A stretch of 64,000 nucleotides of DNA from Proteromonas lacertae (Eukaryota > Sar > Bigyra > Opalinata > Proteromonadidae): assembly GCA_002245135.1 (NCBI GenBank), contig NGBS01001182.1, positions 45,735 to 109,734 on the forward strand, written 5' to 3'. Positions 12,594 through 24,574 of the stretch are shown piece by piece (positions within the stretch are counted from its first letter, which is position 1; each line of letters begins with the position of its first letter). The notes under the pieces are model-generated. The model saw nothing but the letters and a program-made list of their open reading frames with translations. It did not search any database and was not told the origin of the DNA. A program made the position numbers and the translations under genes.

Positions 12594-13959
12594 ATGTTAC
12601 CAGCATTAAATGGTCTTACTTGTGATACTACAAGCGTAAACTTGGATGTATAGGTTATTGATTTATATTTACACATTAGTCTTCTGAAAAAAGTACACCA
12701 CTCTTTTCTCCACAAAGTTGTGGCGATTTACAACATAAAGACAGTATTCAGTTGGATTATCCATATGAACACCCTTTCGGCTGTCCAGTGAATGAAGAAT
12801 CTATGTCTCCTGTTAGTCGTAAAGGAACACAATACTATAATCATGTTATGCAGAAACTGACTCCAATTAATAATAGAAAGAAGCATTTGTCTCTCAATTT
12901 ATCAGTTAAAAATATATTAATATTACATAAGACATTAGATCCAGATAGTCATAACATGACAAGACCTGTATAAAATAAGATTTAATGATTTATATTTTTT
13001 ATATAGTATAATGATTACATGTGTGCTGTAAAAATACAATCTGTAGTTCGTCGATGGTTAATATTCCGTAAATATGACAGGATATGAGACAAACAGGAAA
13101 GAATGTCGGTTAATGTTGTTAAATGAAGCGATGGACGATACTTTTATGTCAATGACACTACTGTCAGGTAAATATGACCTTAAGAATAAATTTGCAAAGG
13201 ATATAACAAGATATATTAAAGAGAGAGTGAAAAGATTTGATGAATCTGTATAATAGTTATTTTATTGATTATTAATATTATATATATAGGTAACTAAAGA
13301 GGAATTATTTAGTAATTACAACTCTCTCTTCCGATTGGTTGATATAACAAATCAAAAATTTCTATCACATCCAATATATTTATACTTTTTATTGTATATT
13401 TTAAATGTAAATTTGAGTTATTCTGAAGCTGTTGTTGTTGTTGAACAATTGGATAAAAACACAGGTATAGTAAGATATGATGATGGGTTGGTATGGTTTA
13501 AGAATAATTTTTTAAAATTGAATAGTTTCCAAGGCAAAATGGCAAGAGTATATATATATTTTTTATTTTATTTTTAAAAAATAGTTTCAAAGAAAATATG
13601 AAATAAATAGAAAAAACTTCGTATATAGAAATGAAATAATTGAACCAATGTTACAACAAATATTAACAGTAGCAAATGAATATGTTTTATATAGAAAATA
13701 CGACCAAAGTAATCCACCACTATTCTTCTGTAAAAAATGTTCGTTTATATCTTCCAGACCAATGGAATTATGTCGTCACATAGTAAAATGTAAAAATAAA
13801 CCAACTGAAAGGAAATCAAGGAATAGTAGAAATAGTAGAAACAGTAGAAATAGGTATAGTAAAAGCAGTAAAATGAGTAGAAATGAGAATGTTAATAAAG
13901 TCTTTGAAACAGATGCGATTATACAAAATGTGTTAAATAGAATTGAAGAAAGTAATTAA
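12594..13959 (+). CDS. IQ-motif and zinc-finger protein, unknown
   Basis: Exon 1 (12594-12647) joins 12680 across a 32-nt intron. Further introns lie near 12972-13012, 13252-13290 and 13548-13583. An IQ calmodulin-binding motif AVKIQSVVRRWLIFRKY is read at about 13025-13080. Mid-protein there is a compact segment VVVVEQLDKNTGIVRYDDG. Near the end a Cys2-His-Cys finger reads FFCKKCSFISS then ELCRHIVKC. It is followed by an Arg/Ser/Asn repeat (RNSRNSRN, 13818-13855). One extra base near 13082 shifts the frame just after the IQ motif. The IQ motif suggests calmodulin or centrin binding, perhaps in the cytoskeleton, but I cannot name the family. Confidence 0.65.
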
Positions 13960-14070
13960 TTTACTTTTTTTTTAATTTATGTAATTTGTCTTATATATTT
14001 TATTTTTATGTGAATTGAATTATTTATAAAAAATTAAAAAGAAAAAAAGAACTAATTAAACTATTTTTAT

Positions 14071-14724
14071 TTAAATAAATATTAGCAAGGATATAAACAA
14101 TAGAAGTATATTTATAACTACAGTGAAAGAATCTCCATTAAAAGTCTTAATTTGACTATATTTTCTAAATATACAACCATCTCCTGTTTGATCTTCACAA
14201 GTTGAACATTCTAAACCTGTTTTACACACTGCATATTTATTTTCATAATATTCACTGTAATAATCATATAATTTATATCTATTATTCTCTGATTTATATG
14301 AAAAATCAGTTTCTATATCATTTGGATGTATTCCTGTAATATTAGCCAAATGTTTACCTATATCATTATTTCTCACAAAAGTACCATCATAATATCTTAT
14401 AATGGTTGAGACATAATTAATTTTATGTACATTATCACTTACTTTGGTAAGGTAAAATCTATTAATATGCATATAATAGAGTATTATTATACTTCTGCGT
14501 TTCTACTGCAGATGATGATTTTAAACCACAACTTTTATAATATAAGATAATCAGAGTGACATTCATATTTGTTTCATCGTAAAATACTTGTTTAGTTGAA
14601 TTATAATCACAAATGGTGGTGTAGCCTTTATCGACACATACTATTTCAATTAAATAAAACGCATTATACCAGCTTCCATAACTAAACACAAGTAAATGAT
14701 TATCAATTCACTAAAAAACTTCAT
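14071..14724 (-). CDS. small Cys-rich surface protein, paralogue 1
   Basis: The start at 14724 opens a signal peptide (MKFFSELIIIYLCLVMEA), broken by an intron of about 29 nt, then VCVDKGYTTICDYNST. The C-terminus is hydrophobic and ends the protein (VVINILLLFISLLIFI) after a Cys cluster (CKTGLECSTCEDQTGDGC). This is the layout of a GPI-anchor signal. One extra base near 14467 breaks the frame between ETQKY and RFYLTK. The tandem neighbour at 14830-15492 has the same layout and shares INYVST/IHYVST, ERYKLY/NRYKLY and TNLNVTLLIL/TNMNVTLIIL. Function is unknown; a GPI-anchored cell-surface ligand or receptor is an inference. Confidence 0.65.
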
Positions 14725-14829
14725 TTTCTAAAAAAACGTAATTTACATTGTCAATTTTACCTGATTTTGTAAATCATTTATTTTGTAAGATAAACACCAA
14801 AAACAACATCAAAATAGAAAAAAATATTT

Positions 14830-15492
14830 TTAAATGAACAACACTAATATAAATATCATAACAATAACATTGACTGTGATTAATGAAGAATTTGAAGTTG
14901 ATACAGTTGGTATTTGAGTAAATACTTTCTTTTCAGTACAATCTGCACTCGATGTAGTAGTAGAAATACAACAATTTAGTCGATTTTCACATATAATATA
15001 CTTTTTATCATATTTTTCACTGTAATGTTTATATAATTTGTATCTTTCATCATCTGAATTGTAACCATGATCTTTTTCTAGTTTTGTCCATTCTATACCA
15101 ATTGTATCAAATAATTTTCTCCCATCATCTTTCTCTTTAGCATAATTTACTGAATAGAATCTGACTTGAGTTGAAACATAGTGGATTTGGTAAGTTCCTT
15201 CTGGTAATCCTTGCTTTGTTAAATACAACCTAAATATATAGCATTCAAATTGATACTTTTGAGTTTCAGTTGCATCAGAAAAATCAGCACTACATTTATC
15301 AAATGCATAATGTAGTATTAAAAGAGTAACATTTAGATTTGTATCATCCACTAAAGCTTGAGTAATAGCATTATTATCACAATACGATTTGAATCCTATA
15401 TCAGCAATACCTACAATATATTTTTGGAATTATATACAAGGTACTGTCATATAAAAAAACACTATATAGATGAATATAAAACACTTTTTCAT
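14830..15492 (-). CDS. small Cys-rich surface protein, paralogue 2
   Basis: Exon 1 (15438-15492) encodes the signal peptide MKKCFIFIYIVFFYMTV. A 27-nt intron (15411-15437) is followed by a single exon in one frame. The mature part has paired Cys residues, the shared blocks TNLNVTLLILHY, ETQKYQ, YVSTQVRFY and ERYKLYKHYSEKYDKKY, and a C-terminal hydrophobic tail (LITVNVIVMIFILVLFI) that suggests a GPI anchor. It is a tandem duplicate of the gene at 14071-14724 and, unlike it, has no frame break. No known domain is recognised. Confidence 0.7.
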
Positions 15493-15625
15493 TTACGTTT
15501 TTGAATTAAAGTAATTTACTTTTAAAATTACCAAAAATATGTAATTAACAATATATCAACAACAAACACATATGAACAAACATTATTTATATACTTTTCA
15601 ATTATACGACATATAATATAATAAA

Positions 15626-18600
15626 TTACTCTATTCTATTCATAATTTTCAAGTTTAGGCAGTTAATCAAATATTTACTTTCTTTAAGTGGTAAATTATT
15701 GAAATTAAAGATATATGATAATTATATATTCATAAATAAAAAAGGATATATATCGTTAAAAGAGGTATTTCTTCAGATTTGTCTATTATAAATCCACATT
15801 TTATATTCTTATAGTCTAATACATATTTAATTATAGCCAATCGAATCATAATAATCTCTTTGATAGTAATATCAATTTTAATCTCCTTTTCATCACCATT
15901 GGTGTTTATATTTTCAGAATTAGTGATCGAAATACCATTAATAATCTCATACAACGTATATAAACAATTTTCATGATATCTAAGAATTAATGAACAAAAA
16001 TTTCCACTATTTGCAAAATCTTTAAATCTGAAATTTCCACCAAGTGTATAAAACCCAATAGATTGTAAAATCAACATTATTTCACTAATATTCAAATTCT
16101 CTTTTCCACTAAATATATCAAATTCACCAATCATTTGTTGTAAAAACAAATCATTCTTTACATCAAACAAAATTATGAAATTCTTCATTTCATTTTTTAA
16201 ATAACTAAACAAGTTCAAATATTCAATATTTTCATAACAAATGAGTGGTAATATTGGAATATTCCTATTTAAGGACATATAAAACAAATTCCCTTTACTA
16301 TTTTCCAAACTAAAACACTTTAAAATATTATCATTTTCATCAATCAGTAAATTGTTCTTTATATGATAATTATATATAATATAATTCACTATACCTATTG
16401 TTACACTGGATATGATGTTGTTATCTAAATAAATATCTAATTGAAATAGAGAGCTACAATTTAAATTATCAAATCTATTATGAATATATATTTAAATAAT
16501 TTCTATATACATTATTTTGCAAATATGATCTTGTTTTTCAAATTTATATGTAATAATATTTTTATAATTATTTCTATTGTTATTAATAATGGTTTTATGA
16601 TTGATAATATCAATTAATTGCATTCTAATTAGTGGAAAAGTTTCTCCACTGTTGATATTATTATTAGATTTAACTATAACATCATCATCCACTCGATAAT
16701 AAGCAGATTCAATTCCATTTTTATCTTTTAAAATAATTGGAATTTCTATCTCTTTATTAGATGGATATATATAAATATTAGACTATTTAATAAAAATATA
16801 ATAATAATATATATATATATATACAGTGGTAGTAGATGTTTTATAATATGCAAAATTATCACAAGGATCAATACATTTAATATGAATTGGAGAATTCAAT
16901 ATACTTTCATTCTCAGATGTTAATATATAAATATCATAATCTCCAATTTCATAGAAACGTAATGTAAATTCATATATCAATTTGTCTTTATTTAATTTAA
17001 TATCAATATTATTTGTTTGAGTTCCTGTTATATAACATTTTAAGTAATTATTTGTCAAGCTTATGACTCGATTATTATCTTTATCGTGTAAGTGTATTTC
17101 GAAAGTGTAGTTTTTATTTTTATAATATTCTTTTTCTATTTTTGGTTTTATTGTTGATTTATCCAAGTCAATTTCACCATAAACACCTTCTATTAGATAT
17201 GGACTTTCAGATATTGGCATTTTATTATAAAAAATGAATAATTTATATAATCCGATTTTTCTGAATTTATAATTGATAATTATTTCATTTTTATTATTGA
17301 TTGTGATAGAATAATCAGATTTATCAATATTTGGAATAAACTGAAGTTTATAATCTTCTAGTTTTGTATATTTAAATAATCTTAAATTCTTTAATGAAAC
17401 AACAGTACAAGTATGAAATGAATGAATAGTACAAGGCGACTGTATTCCTCTAATCCCAACTATTATAATAAATATAATCGTTATACTTTCATTTGATTGG
17501 ATATTCATATTCTGTGGAATTTCTATAATAAACGGTGAATCTTTAATATTTTGAATTTGTGACAAATTATCAACATCATCTTTATATTTCTTACTCATCG
17601 CTTTGATATAGATTTTAAGTGGATAATAAATAGTGGAAAATGTGTTATATTGAAAAGTATATTTCCCATTATTATGATCAATCAAACTAAATCCTATTTA
17701 TAATTATTAATAATAATTTTAATATATATATATATTATACTATAAATATCATCATATTCTTCTTCTTTATTATTATTATCGATAACATTCCACGTATTGG
17801 TTTTATATAACAATTTCTCTCTTTCTTTCTCTTTATCATAACTATAAATTTCAATAGAAACATAATCATCACCATTTGTTAAGTCTTTATTGCCATCACT
17901 AATGGCTTTTATCTCTATATTTACTAGTCCATCATTCACAACTATTAATAATAATAATATGTTATATATATATATATACAAGGTTCTATTCCATTTCCAC
18001 TAGCAATACACTTTATAGGTGACAGTATTGGTTCTTTTATTATATTTCTCAATACAATATCTTCATCAATAAATCCAATTATTGTATGACTTCCTTTTGT
18101 TAATATTGTGTTGATTGTAGATGTATTCATTACGGTGAGTGTATGGAGTAACAGTGGAATGGTTTGGACGGAGTTTATATTGGGAATGCCAAGACGATTT
18201 TGGTTGTAATTACCCCAGACATACTATATATACATAATATAATAATATATATATATATATATATATATGTTATACAATATTTCCAGTATTACTAATTCCA
18301 ATACAATGTTCTTCACCCATCACTGCTTTCATTATTTTCAACTCATTTATACCATTACCACTCACTTTCATTGGCAAACTATAAAACACCACATTATTGT
18401 TACCTAGGCCGATTTGACCATAATTGTTATAACCCCAACAGTATAAATCATACCCTTTAGTAATATATAGACTAGAAGCACCTCCACAGTTGATATAGAT
18501 CACTTCTTCTGATGTGTGAATAAAAATAGGTTTATAAGAATTTTTTTCACCCCCATTTCCTAAACGGCCATATTTTCCAAAACCAAAACTGAAGATCCTT

Positions 18601-19745
18601 CCATCATTAGTGAGTACTAATGTATGGAAATCTGCACAAGATATTTGCTTAATTGAATAACATGTTAATTCTTCCACTAATGTGGGAATTCTTATCATAT
18701 TTTCTTCTTTTGGGTTAATACAGCATTCACCATAAGTATTTCTACCAAAACAGAATATATTTTGTAATGAGTTATTTGTTAGTATAAAATTAGTATGACT
18801 TCCTGAATAAATATCTCTAATTAAATACTTGAATTCTATTGGTTCAATTTTATAATCATAATTATAATCAGTATATCTTCCTAACTCTCCATATTTGTTA
18901 CTTCCCCATGTTAACCTAATATAGAATTAAAATTTGGTATATATACAACATATTGTTATTGGAAAGTGCCAAGGAGTGTTCATTTCCACAACTTACTTTA
19001 ACAATTAAATATTTACTCAATGGAGGTAAAATTACAGGTTTGTTATAGATTTTGTCTTTATTTGGTAATGCTAATTCACCATTCTTGTTACAACCCCAAC
19101 CATATACTGTACCTTCATCTGTACAAGCTAATGAATGAAATGATGAAGTACTAATATCAATTATATTTAAATTCTATTAAAATTTTGATTTAATATACAT
19201 ATATATACTGATAACTCATTGATTATGACAGGTTTAGACACTGGAGCAGTTGTACCAACACCACAACATCCATCTTCATTCCATCCCCAACTATAAAATG
19301 AAGATTTTGGTGTTGGTTTTTCTCTTGATGAGTTTCGTCTAATTGGACCACCATATAACTTAGAAGTAATTCCATTAATTTCATCTGGAGCTTTTGGAGT
19401 TAATATTCTATGATTTGTAGGGATTTGACTAGAAATGGGTATTGAACATTGTTTGTTTGATAATTTTCCAAAATCTGAATATCCATGACCTAAGAAAATA
19501 ATATTTATATATTATAAATACCAACATTGACTTGTGTGAGAAACAATTCTTCAGCTGTATCTGGTACTAATTGTCTCATTGCGGAAAATGAAGATTTTGG
19601 ACGAGCTTTATATGATAACCCTATTAAAACATTTATATCATCTACAAAATACTCAGTTTTCGTGGATCAAATCCAGCTCCAGAGCTTGTCTGTGGTCTAC
19701 CATATTCTAAGCAATATTTTATAATTCCAAAAAGATACTATTCAT
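15626..19745 (-). CDS. RCC1-repeat and filamin-repeat protein
   Basis: Starts at 19745 (MNKYGRPQ after a 32-nt intron). A Ser/Arg-rich leader is followed by about seven RCC1 blades between 19320 and 18150, seen as SFYSWGWNEDGCCGVG, IFSFGFGKYGRLGNG, LYCWGYNNYGQIGLG and IFCFGRNTYGECC. Next come filamin-type Ig repeats (17690-16790; YTFEIHLHDKDNN, KFRKIGLYKLFIFYNKMPIS ESPYL). The C-terminal third (16700-15630) is Asn/Ile-rich and unrecognised. Six or more introns of 30-45 nt carry long TA runs. One base is missing in an A run at 19657-19660. The 3' end is uncertain: I chose the TAA at 15626-15628, but the frame between 15770 and 15690 is not fully resolved. RCC1-filamin fusions would fit a scaffold between a small GTPase and actin; that is inference. 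Confidence 0.65.
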
Positions 19746-19789
19746 CACAAACGTTACACTTTAAAATAAAACTTTTCGATGACCACAAA

Positions 19790-19821
19790 TTTGACTAAGG
19801 CTTGATTACTTTTTAAAATCC
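19790..19821 (+). promoter_or_regulatory. GGCTTGA motif before the OGFr-domain gene
   Basis: The segment reads tttgactaaggcttgatt, ending 30 bases before the ATG at 19838. It is the same GGCTTGA word, again joined to TTGA, seen upstream of CAF1, CEP44 and the PPP phosphatase. Confidence 0.4.
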
Positions 19822-19837
19822 TATTTTTTGTGTAAAA

Positions 19838-20875
19838 ATGTCATGTGCAGACACTTTAGAGATTATTTTGAGAATGGGAATGTCGACAGACAAATACCCG
19901 AGGGACTTAATACAATTGCCAACTCACAACGATGAATTAGAAGAAAAAGCGCCAGTAAAAGGTTACCCACAAGTAACAAATATGACTTATGATTCAGCAC
20001 CAAACACAGAAGATACAGAACGTTCTGACAATTTGATTGATTTACTTCCAGATCCAAAACCAATTATAAAGCCAGATTTTACTTTTCATTACATTAAAAT
20101 TGAATTACCGGCAGATACGCCATATATTTCAAATATATCTAAACCACCAATTCAACCTCCACCAACAAGTAGTGGATCAATTTTCACTAGAACTTTTAAT
20201 TCAATATTTGGATCATTTTCATCATCCAATCAGAATAAACACCCACCTCCACAACAACATCCACCACCACCTCCACAACCTTCCCAAAATAAACCAATGT
20301 CTTCATCACAACCAATTAATCCTCAAATCAATCAAAATACTCCAATATTAGACTTTTTTGATGGAAAAATACCAGCTGCACCTTCTAATCTTACTGTCTT
20401 ACAGGTTGTAAATAGTTTTCAATTAGATTTTGATTCTGCAAGAGATCATACACCTTGGATGTTCCCAGATGTGAATCAACCACAAATTAATAAAAACTGT
20501 CCACCAATAACGCAATATGAAATCAATCAATTCTCTGCTATTCCACAAAGAAAGAAATATTTTGAACAAGCTTTGTGTAATAGTTTGACCTATTATGGAT
20601 TTAGTTTGAATATTTCTGATCATTCTGTTTCTCAGACTGGTGATTGTGTTGCTAGAATCCAGCATTGGGGAGATACAGTTCATTTGGGAATGACATTTTC
20701 GAGAATTCTTAAAGCTGCGAATTATTTTGGTTATCAAGATATTACTGAGAATGTTTTACAGTGTTTATGTCAATTATATCACAATAATTCAAGTATACAA
20801 AGCGCTATGAGTGGATATAATAAAAGTCTACAATTTTGGAAACCTTTATGTAGAAATCAAAATATTATATATTAA
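19838..20875 (+). CDS. opioid growth factor receptor (OGFr) conserved-region protein
   Basis: Single exon, 345 aa, no break. Residues 1-110 are polar. Residues 110-165 are Pro/Gln/Ser-rich and disordered. The C-terminal 150 residues carry the OGFr signature: TPWMFPDVNQPQINKNCPPI, then ITQYEINQF, a helix with EQALCNSLTYYGF, and HLGMTFSRILKAANYFGY. This corresponds in order to the family's WLFP, PVLT.EI..F, ML.FYG and TRIL...G motifs. In animals the domain is nuclear and its biochemical role is unclear; in fungi, bacteria and protists it is uncharacterised. The downstream neighbour MRNIP is on the same strand, 80 bp away. I am fairly sure of the domain, not of any opioid function. Confidence 0.6.
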   Translation: MSCADTLEIILRMGMSTDKYPRDLIQLPTHNDELEEKAPVKGYPQVTNMTYDSAPNTEDTERSDNLIDLLPDPKPIIKPDFTFHYIKIELPADTPYISNISKPPIQPPPTSSGSIFTRTFNSIFGSFSSSNQNKHPPPQQHPPPPPQPSQNKPMSSSQPINPQINQNTPILDFFDGKIPAAPSNLTVLQVVNSFQLDFDSARDHTPWMFPDVNQPQINKNCPPITQYEINQFSAIPQRKKYFEQALCNSLTYYGFSLNISDHSVSQTGDCVARIQHWGDTVHLGMTFSRILKAANYFGYQDITENVLQCLCQLYHNNSSIQSAMSGYNKSLQFWKPLCRNQNIIY

Positions 20876-20932
20876 TTTTTTGTCATAAATGGCTTTTATT
20901 AATGTTTTTATGGCTTATTTTGAATTGGTGTA

Positions 20933-20948
20933 TTTTCGCGCCAAAAAA
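20933..20948. promoter_or_regulatory. E2F-type site upstream of MRNIP
   Basis: TTTTCGCGCCAAAA lies 8-23 bases before the ATG of MRNIP at 20956. It is a full palindromic E2F/DP consensus (TTTSGCGCSAAA) in DNA that is otherwise extremely AT-rich, where a chance GCGC core is rare. It would place the repair gene under G1/S control. Binding is inferred. Confidence 0.6.
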
Positions 20949-20955
20949 TTCAAAA

Positions 20956-21815
20956 ATGATTTTATTCATCATAGTAAGATGCTTTTCTTGTCATATGTAT
21001 CAGGTTATACAAGTATTTATTTTATAATTATTTTGAAGTAGAAAAATAAAGCTAACAAGTTCAGTTGCAAGATTTGTCATGAGAAACAATCAGTTCAGCA
21101 TATATTTGCTCAGAGTTATGCTGCAAAAGATTGTAGAGCAGAAGTGATGAGAATGAATATGTCACAAGGAGAAGAATTAGAAAATCCAGTAACACCTCCT
21201 AGAATAGAAGTAATAAGGCAATTACAAGAACCAGTTAATCAGGAATATTCCAAATGGAATAATTTAATAGAAAAAGAAGATCCTACATCATTTTATCATC
21301 TAAATGAAACTAAAGAGAATGAAGAAATCAAGTTTGTCACTGCAGAACCAGAATTACCATTTAAGAGGAAAAGATACAACAATGAAAGAAAACAATATAA
21401 GTACAATAAGTATAATAGATATAACAAAAACAAAGAAAATATAATAGATGAAGAAGAAAATAGAATTCAAAACGATAAACTCAGAGACACTAAACAATAT
21501 AAATCTACATCATCACATTATACTAGTAATTATATAAATCATGATAATAATAAACCAATAGAAAAGATTAAGATTAATAATAACATAAATATGAGTGTGA
21601 AAAAGCCAACAGTGAATATAAATGAAGATAGTACTTTGACTAATGCTCTATTGCAATTAGTAAGTGATGGATCATCATCTAATCAACAAATTTGTAATAA
21701 TAATACTCATTTTGTTATTGATGATAATTTAGTTGTAGGAAATGATAATAATTTAACTGAAGAACCAAAATCTAAGATAATTAATCCAAATTCTAAATGG
21801 AATACATTTTTATAG
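20956..21815 (+). CDS. MRNIP: MRN complex-interacting protein
   Basis: Exon 1 (20956-21003, 16 codons) and exon 2 (21042-21815) join in phase over a 38-nt intron. The N-terminus has the MRNIP zinc pattern: RCFSCHMYQ, then FSCKICHEKQSV, AQSYAAKDCRAEVMRMNMSQGE. The rest (about 180 aa) is polar and disordered, with the WNNLIEKE block corresponding to the WSKFLE segment of the family. The C-terminus repeats a similar block (NSKWNTFL). In animals MRNIP binds the MRE11-RAD50-NBS1 complex and protects or repairs DNA. No frame break. An E2F-type site sits directly upstream. Confidence 0.82.
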
Positions 21816-21885
21816 ACTTTTTTAATGTTTTGGGTTTATCAAAATTCTTTTCGGAAATATATTTTTTTGTTTTTCGGAATTCTTG

Positions 21886-22751
21886 ATGCAAGGCGAATTA
21901 TTTGTTTATAATGATGAATTCAAACATGCAGCATTTAAATATGGAGATACTAATACAGTGATGCTTTTGATAGGAGGAATGTTTGGTGGTTTAATGACTT
22001 GTGATTATTGGATTCCGTTATCAAAAGCATTACTTGAACAAGGTATTTGTACTGTGCAATTCATCATGTCTTCATCATATTCTCAATTTGGTAATTCTTC
22101 TTTGCAACAGTATATAATATTATTTTCATTATTCATTCTTAAATAGAGATGCAGAAGAAATAGAAATGTTAGTAACATATTTATTAAACCATTACAAAAT
22201 CGAAAAAATTCATTTGTTAGGTCATTCCACAGGTTGTCAAGATATAGTTAAATATTTATCTGTTACAAAATACTCCAATTTAATTGGTTGTTGCTTTCTA
22301 CAAGGTCCTGCTAGTGACAGAGAATCAGCATTAATGGATAGTAGTATAGAAGAGATAGAAAAATATTTAAAAATAGCCAAAGAATATATTGATAAAAAAG
22401 AACTCAATAAATTAATGCCAAAAGAATGTTATTTTGTTCCAATCACTGCTTATCGATATTATTCATTAAACTCAAAGTATGGAGATGATGATATGTTTTC
22501 AAGTGATTATTCAGATGAAGATTTTAAGAATATTTTTAAACATATACCGAAGAGTATAAAAGTAAGTTTTATTGAAAGTGAAAATGATGAATGTATTCCT
22601 GAGTATGTTAATAAAGTTGAATTAATTAAAAGAATGGCAAAGAGTGTAGAAAATGGCTATTGCTATTTGTTGAAAGGAACTAATCATGGATGTTGATAGA
22701 AATAAAGAAGATTTGATAAAATATGTAATAGATTTTATAATGAATAAATAA
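21886..22751 (+). CDS. alpha/beta hydrolase, DUF1749/UPF0613 family
   Basis: Exon 1 starts at 21886 (an upstream in-frame TTG is not used). An intron of about 37 nt lies near 22110-22146. The fold shows the oxyanion strand TVMLLIGGMFGG, the nucleophile elbow LLGHSTGCQD (Ser), an acidic residue in ESENDECIPEYV (Asp) and the His in GTNHG. Length is about 280 aa, normal for the family. One extra base at about 22691, directly after the catalytic His, shifts the frame; the continuing helix (DLIKYVIDFIMNK) ends at 22751. Substrate is unknown. Because the break lies after the whole catalytic triad, function might survive even if the break is real. Confidence 0.75.
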
Positions 22752-23457
22752 CACTTATTTTTATATGAATGATATTTAAAGTATATATATATATTCAACC
22801 ATTTGAATATGTTTTTTTACACAATTTTTCAAAATAGTTTTTAACATTACTCAAGTTTTGCTTGAAATAGATTTTTGAATTTTATCACTTAAATAGCTGA
22901 TATAAAGGCCTTGTGATGTGCAAATATACTTTTGCACATCTAAAATATTAGTTTCATTATCTAAATTACCCTAAGAAGGTGTATCACACTATATGTTGTA
23001 GTATTGCTGATATTGTCATATGAATATAACGATTAAAAGACATTATATCCACTTGGAGTATAATATTAGAGTAATAGAGGTCATTAAAGAATATATGCTA
23101 GAGAGTAGATATATTAGTAGGATTATTGTTGGCAAATATTGATTCAGAGTAGATTAGATGATTGACTAAATTTGCAACCGTATATTTGATATGCAGTGTG
23201 ATGTATACAATGCCGAATATATTCCACAATATAACCATATATTCTGGTGCATGTAGATGATATAAACATTTGCTGATAAAAATCATTGTAAATTATTTTG
23301 TTGTAAAGGATATGGATTAATCTGCTGTATAGAATGAGTAGTTCCTACTAGGCATATTATAATACCATCCGAAGAGTTTCAATTTAATGTATGTATATAT
23401 AATTAATAATGATGTATAGGAAATAAGAATGAAAAAATAAAAATTTGAAAAATTTGA
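22752..23457. other. gene-poor stretch with one perfect hairpin
   Basis: No intact coding frame is seen on either strand. The only clear structure is at 22915-22940, where gatgtgcaaa and tttgcacatc pair perfectly around a 6-base loop. Stops are dense in all frames. It could be a decayed gene or a 3' region of the hydrolase gene. Confidence 0.5.
22915..22940. repeat. perfect 10-bp hairpin
   Basis: GATGTGCAAA and TTTGCACATC flank TATACT. A ten-pair stem with a six-base loop, in DNA with no gene. It may be a small RNA fold or a replication or transcription stop, but nothing around it decides. Confidence 0.5.
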
Positions 23458-24112
23458 ATGTTGAATAGTGTAGAGACACAGATAGCTTCAAAATCCCAGC
23501 AATTAGTATTGAAAACACCCATACAGTTTTTACAAGAGATTAAAAGAGATTCCATTGAAAACGTTGAAGTAGATATAGATATTCCATCGTCGCCTGTAAT
23601 ATATCATGAAAATACCGTTTTTAAATACATATTACAATGCATCTAATGATAATTTATCAAATAATTTTGATTCCAATGATGATTCAAACAAAGTAAAATG
23701 AAAATACTGAAGACAGGAAGTAGCAATATTATATCTACAAGATTTGGTGATATTAATGGTGATGAAATAGCACAAAATCCATCAGTTTGTATTGAAAGGA
23801 CTGGTAATGTAGTGAGAAGAAGAATTAATTTGACTTATTTTAAGAATAAACAATTTTTTAGAAGTAATTGCATGAATAATGAAGTGATCAAACCAATACA
23901 AAAACCTAAAAGAGTAGGGAAGAAAAAGAATTAAAGTAATTTGTTCTACATGTAATAAGAATGTTGTTAAAGATGTAAAAAGTGATGGAAGACCATATAG
24001 AACATGTGAAAAATGTAAGGAAAGGAAAAAGAACAGCTATTTCAAGAAACATTTAAAAGATATTGATAAATTTTTGAATTTGAAATTATGTGATGATGAC
24101 AGTAACAATTAA
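23458..24112 (+). CDS. small basic protein with C-terminal Cys4 zinc ribbon
   Basis: Read through frame breaks at about 23617 (extra base), 23697 (base lost in an A run) and 23931 (extra base), an Asn/Asp-rich protein of about 215 aa appears. A basic patch KPKRVGKKKN precedes the zinc ribbon CSTCNKNVVKD, then YRTCEKCKERKK near the C-terminus. The CxxC...GRxYRTCxxC layout is common in fungal, protist and large-virus putative DNA-binding proteins. Start at the ATG 23458. Function is not known; nucleic-acid binding is inferred from the ribbon and the lysines. Three breaks in 650 bp could also mean it is a pseudogene. Confidence 0.5.
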
Positions 24113-24135
24113 TATTATAAATAATTAAATTGTTA

Positions 24136-24451
24136 TTATATATCTACTTTAACCTTTGCTTCTTTTAAACAATTATATACAGTTTCACAATCATTACATT
24201 TTATTCCTTTTATGATACATTTTTCATTATTAAAATGGACTATTTTCTTTTTTTGTACAGAACAGAAGCGAAATGAGCAATTTTTATTATTACAATAAAA
24301 TGAATGTTTTATTTGAATTATCTCACGTATTTTCTACACATTATAATTTATATTATACATCTATTTTTGCTCTATCGATCTTCCAAGGTTGTAGCATTTC
24401 TTCTTCCTTTTCTAGATTATTTTCACTAGAAACATCAAAGGCATAATCCAT
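24136..24451 (-). CDS. small Cys-rich zinc protein (97 aa), unknown
   Basis: Too short for a simple ORF scan because it is split. Exon 1 is 24359-24451 (31 codons), the intron is 24334-24358 (25 nt, the shortest clear one here), and exon 2 is 24136-24333, ending at a TAA. The N-terminus is acidic (MDYAFDVSSENNLEKEEE) and includes MLQPWKIDRA. The C-terminal half has seven Cys: SFYCNNKNCSFRFCSVQKKK, then CIIKGIKCNDC and YNC. The two exons join in frame with no stop, which is good evidence that it is real. Family unknown. It is convergent with the zinc-ribbon gene 23 bp away. Confidence 0.65.
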
Positions 24452-24574
24452 TTATAATTATTAAATTCGTCTTGATATACAGGTTAATGAGATAAAAACA
24501 ATTAAAAAAAGGAGCAAAACTCTATTGAAAATTTTTAAACACCCCCAAAATAAAAATATTAAATATACAGAGCT

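Noticed and set aside
23098-23286. 62-codon minus-strand open frame
   Set aside because: No motif, no start context and no intron joins; probably chance in a gene-poor stretch.
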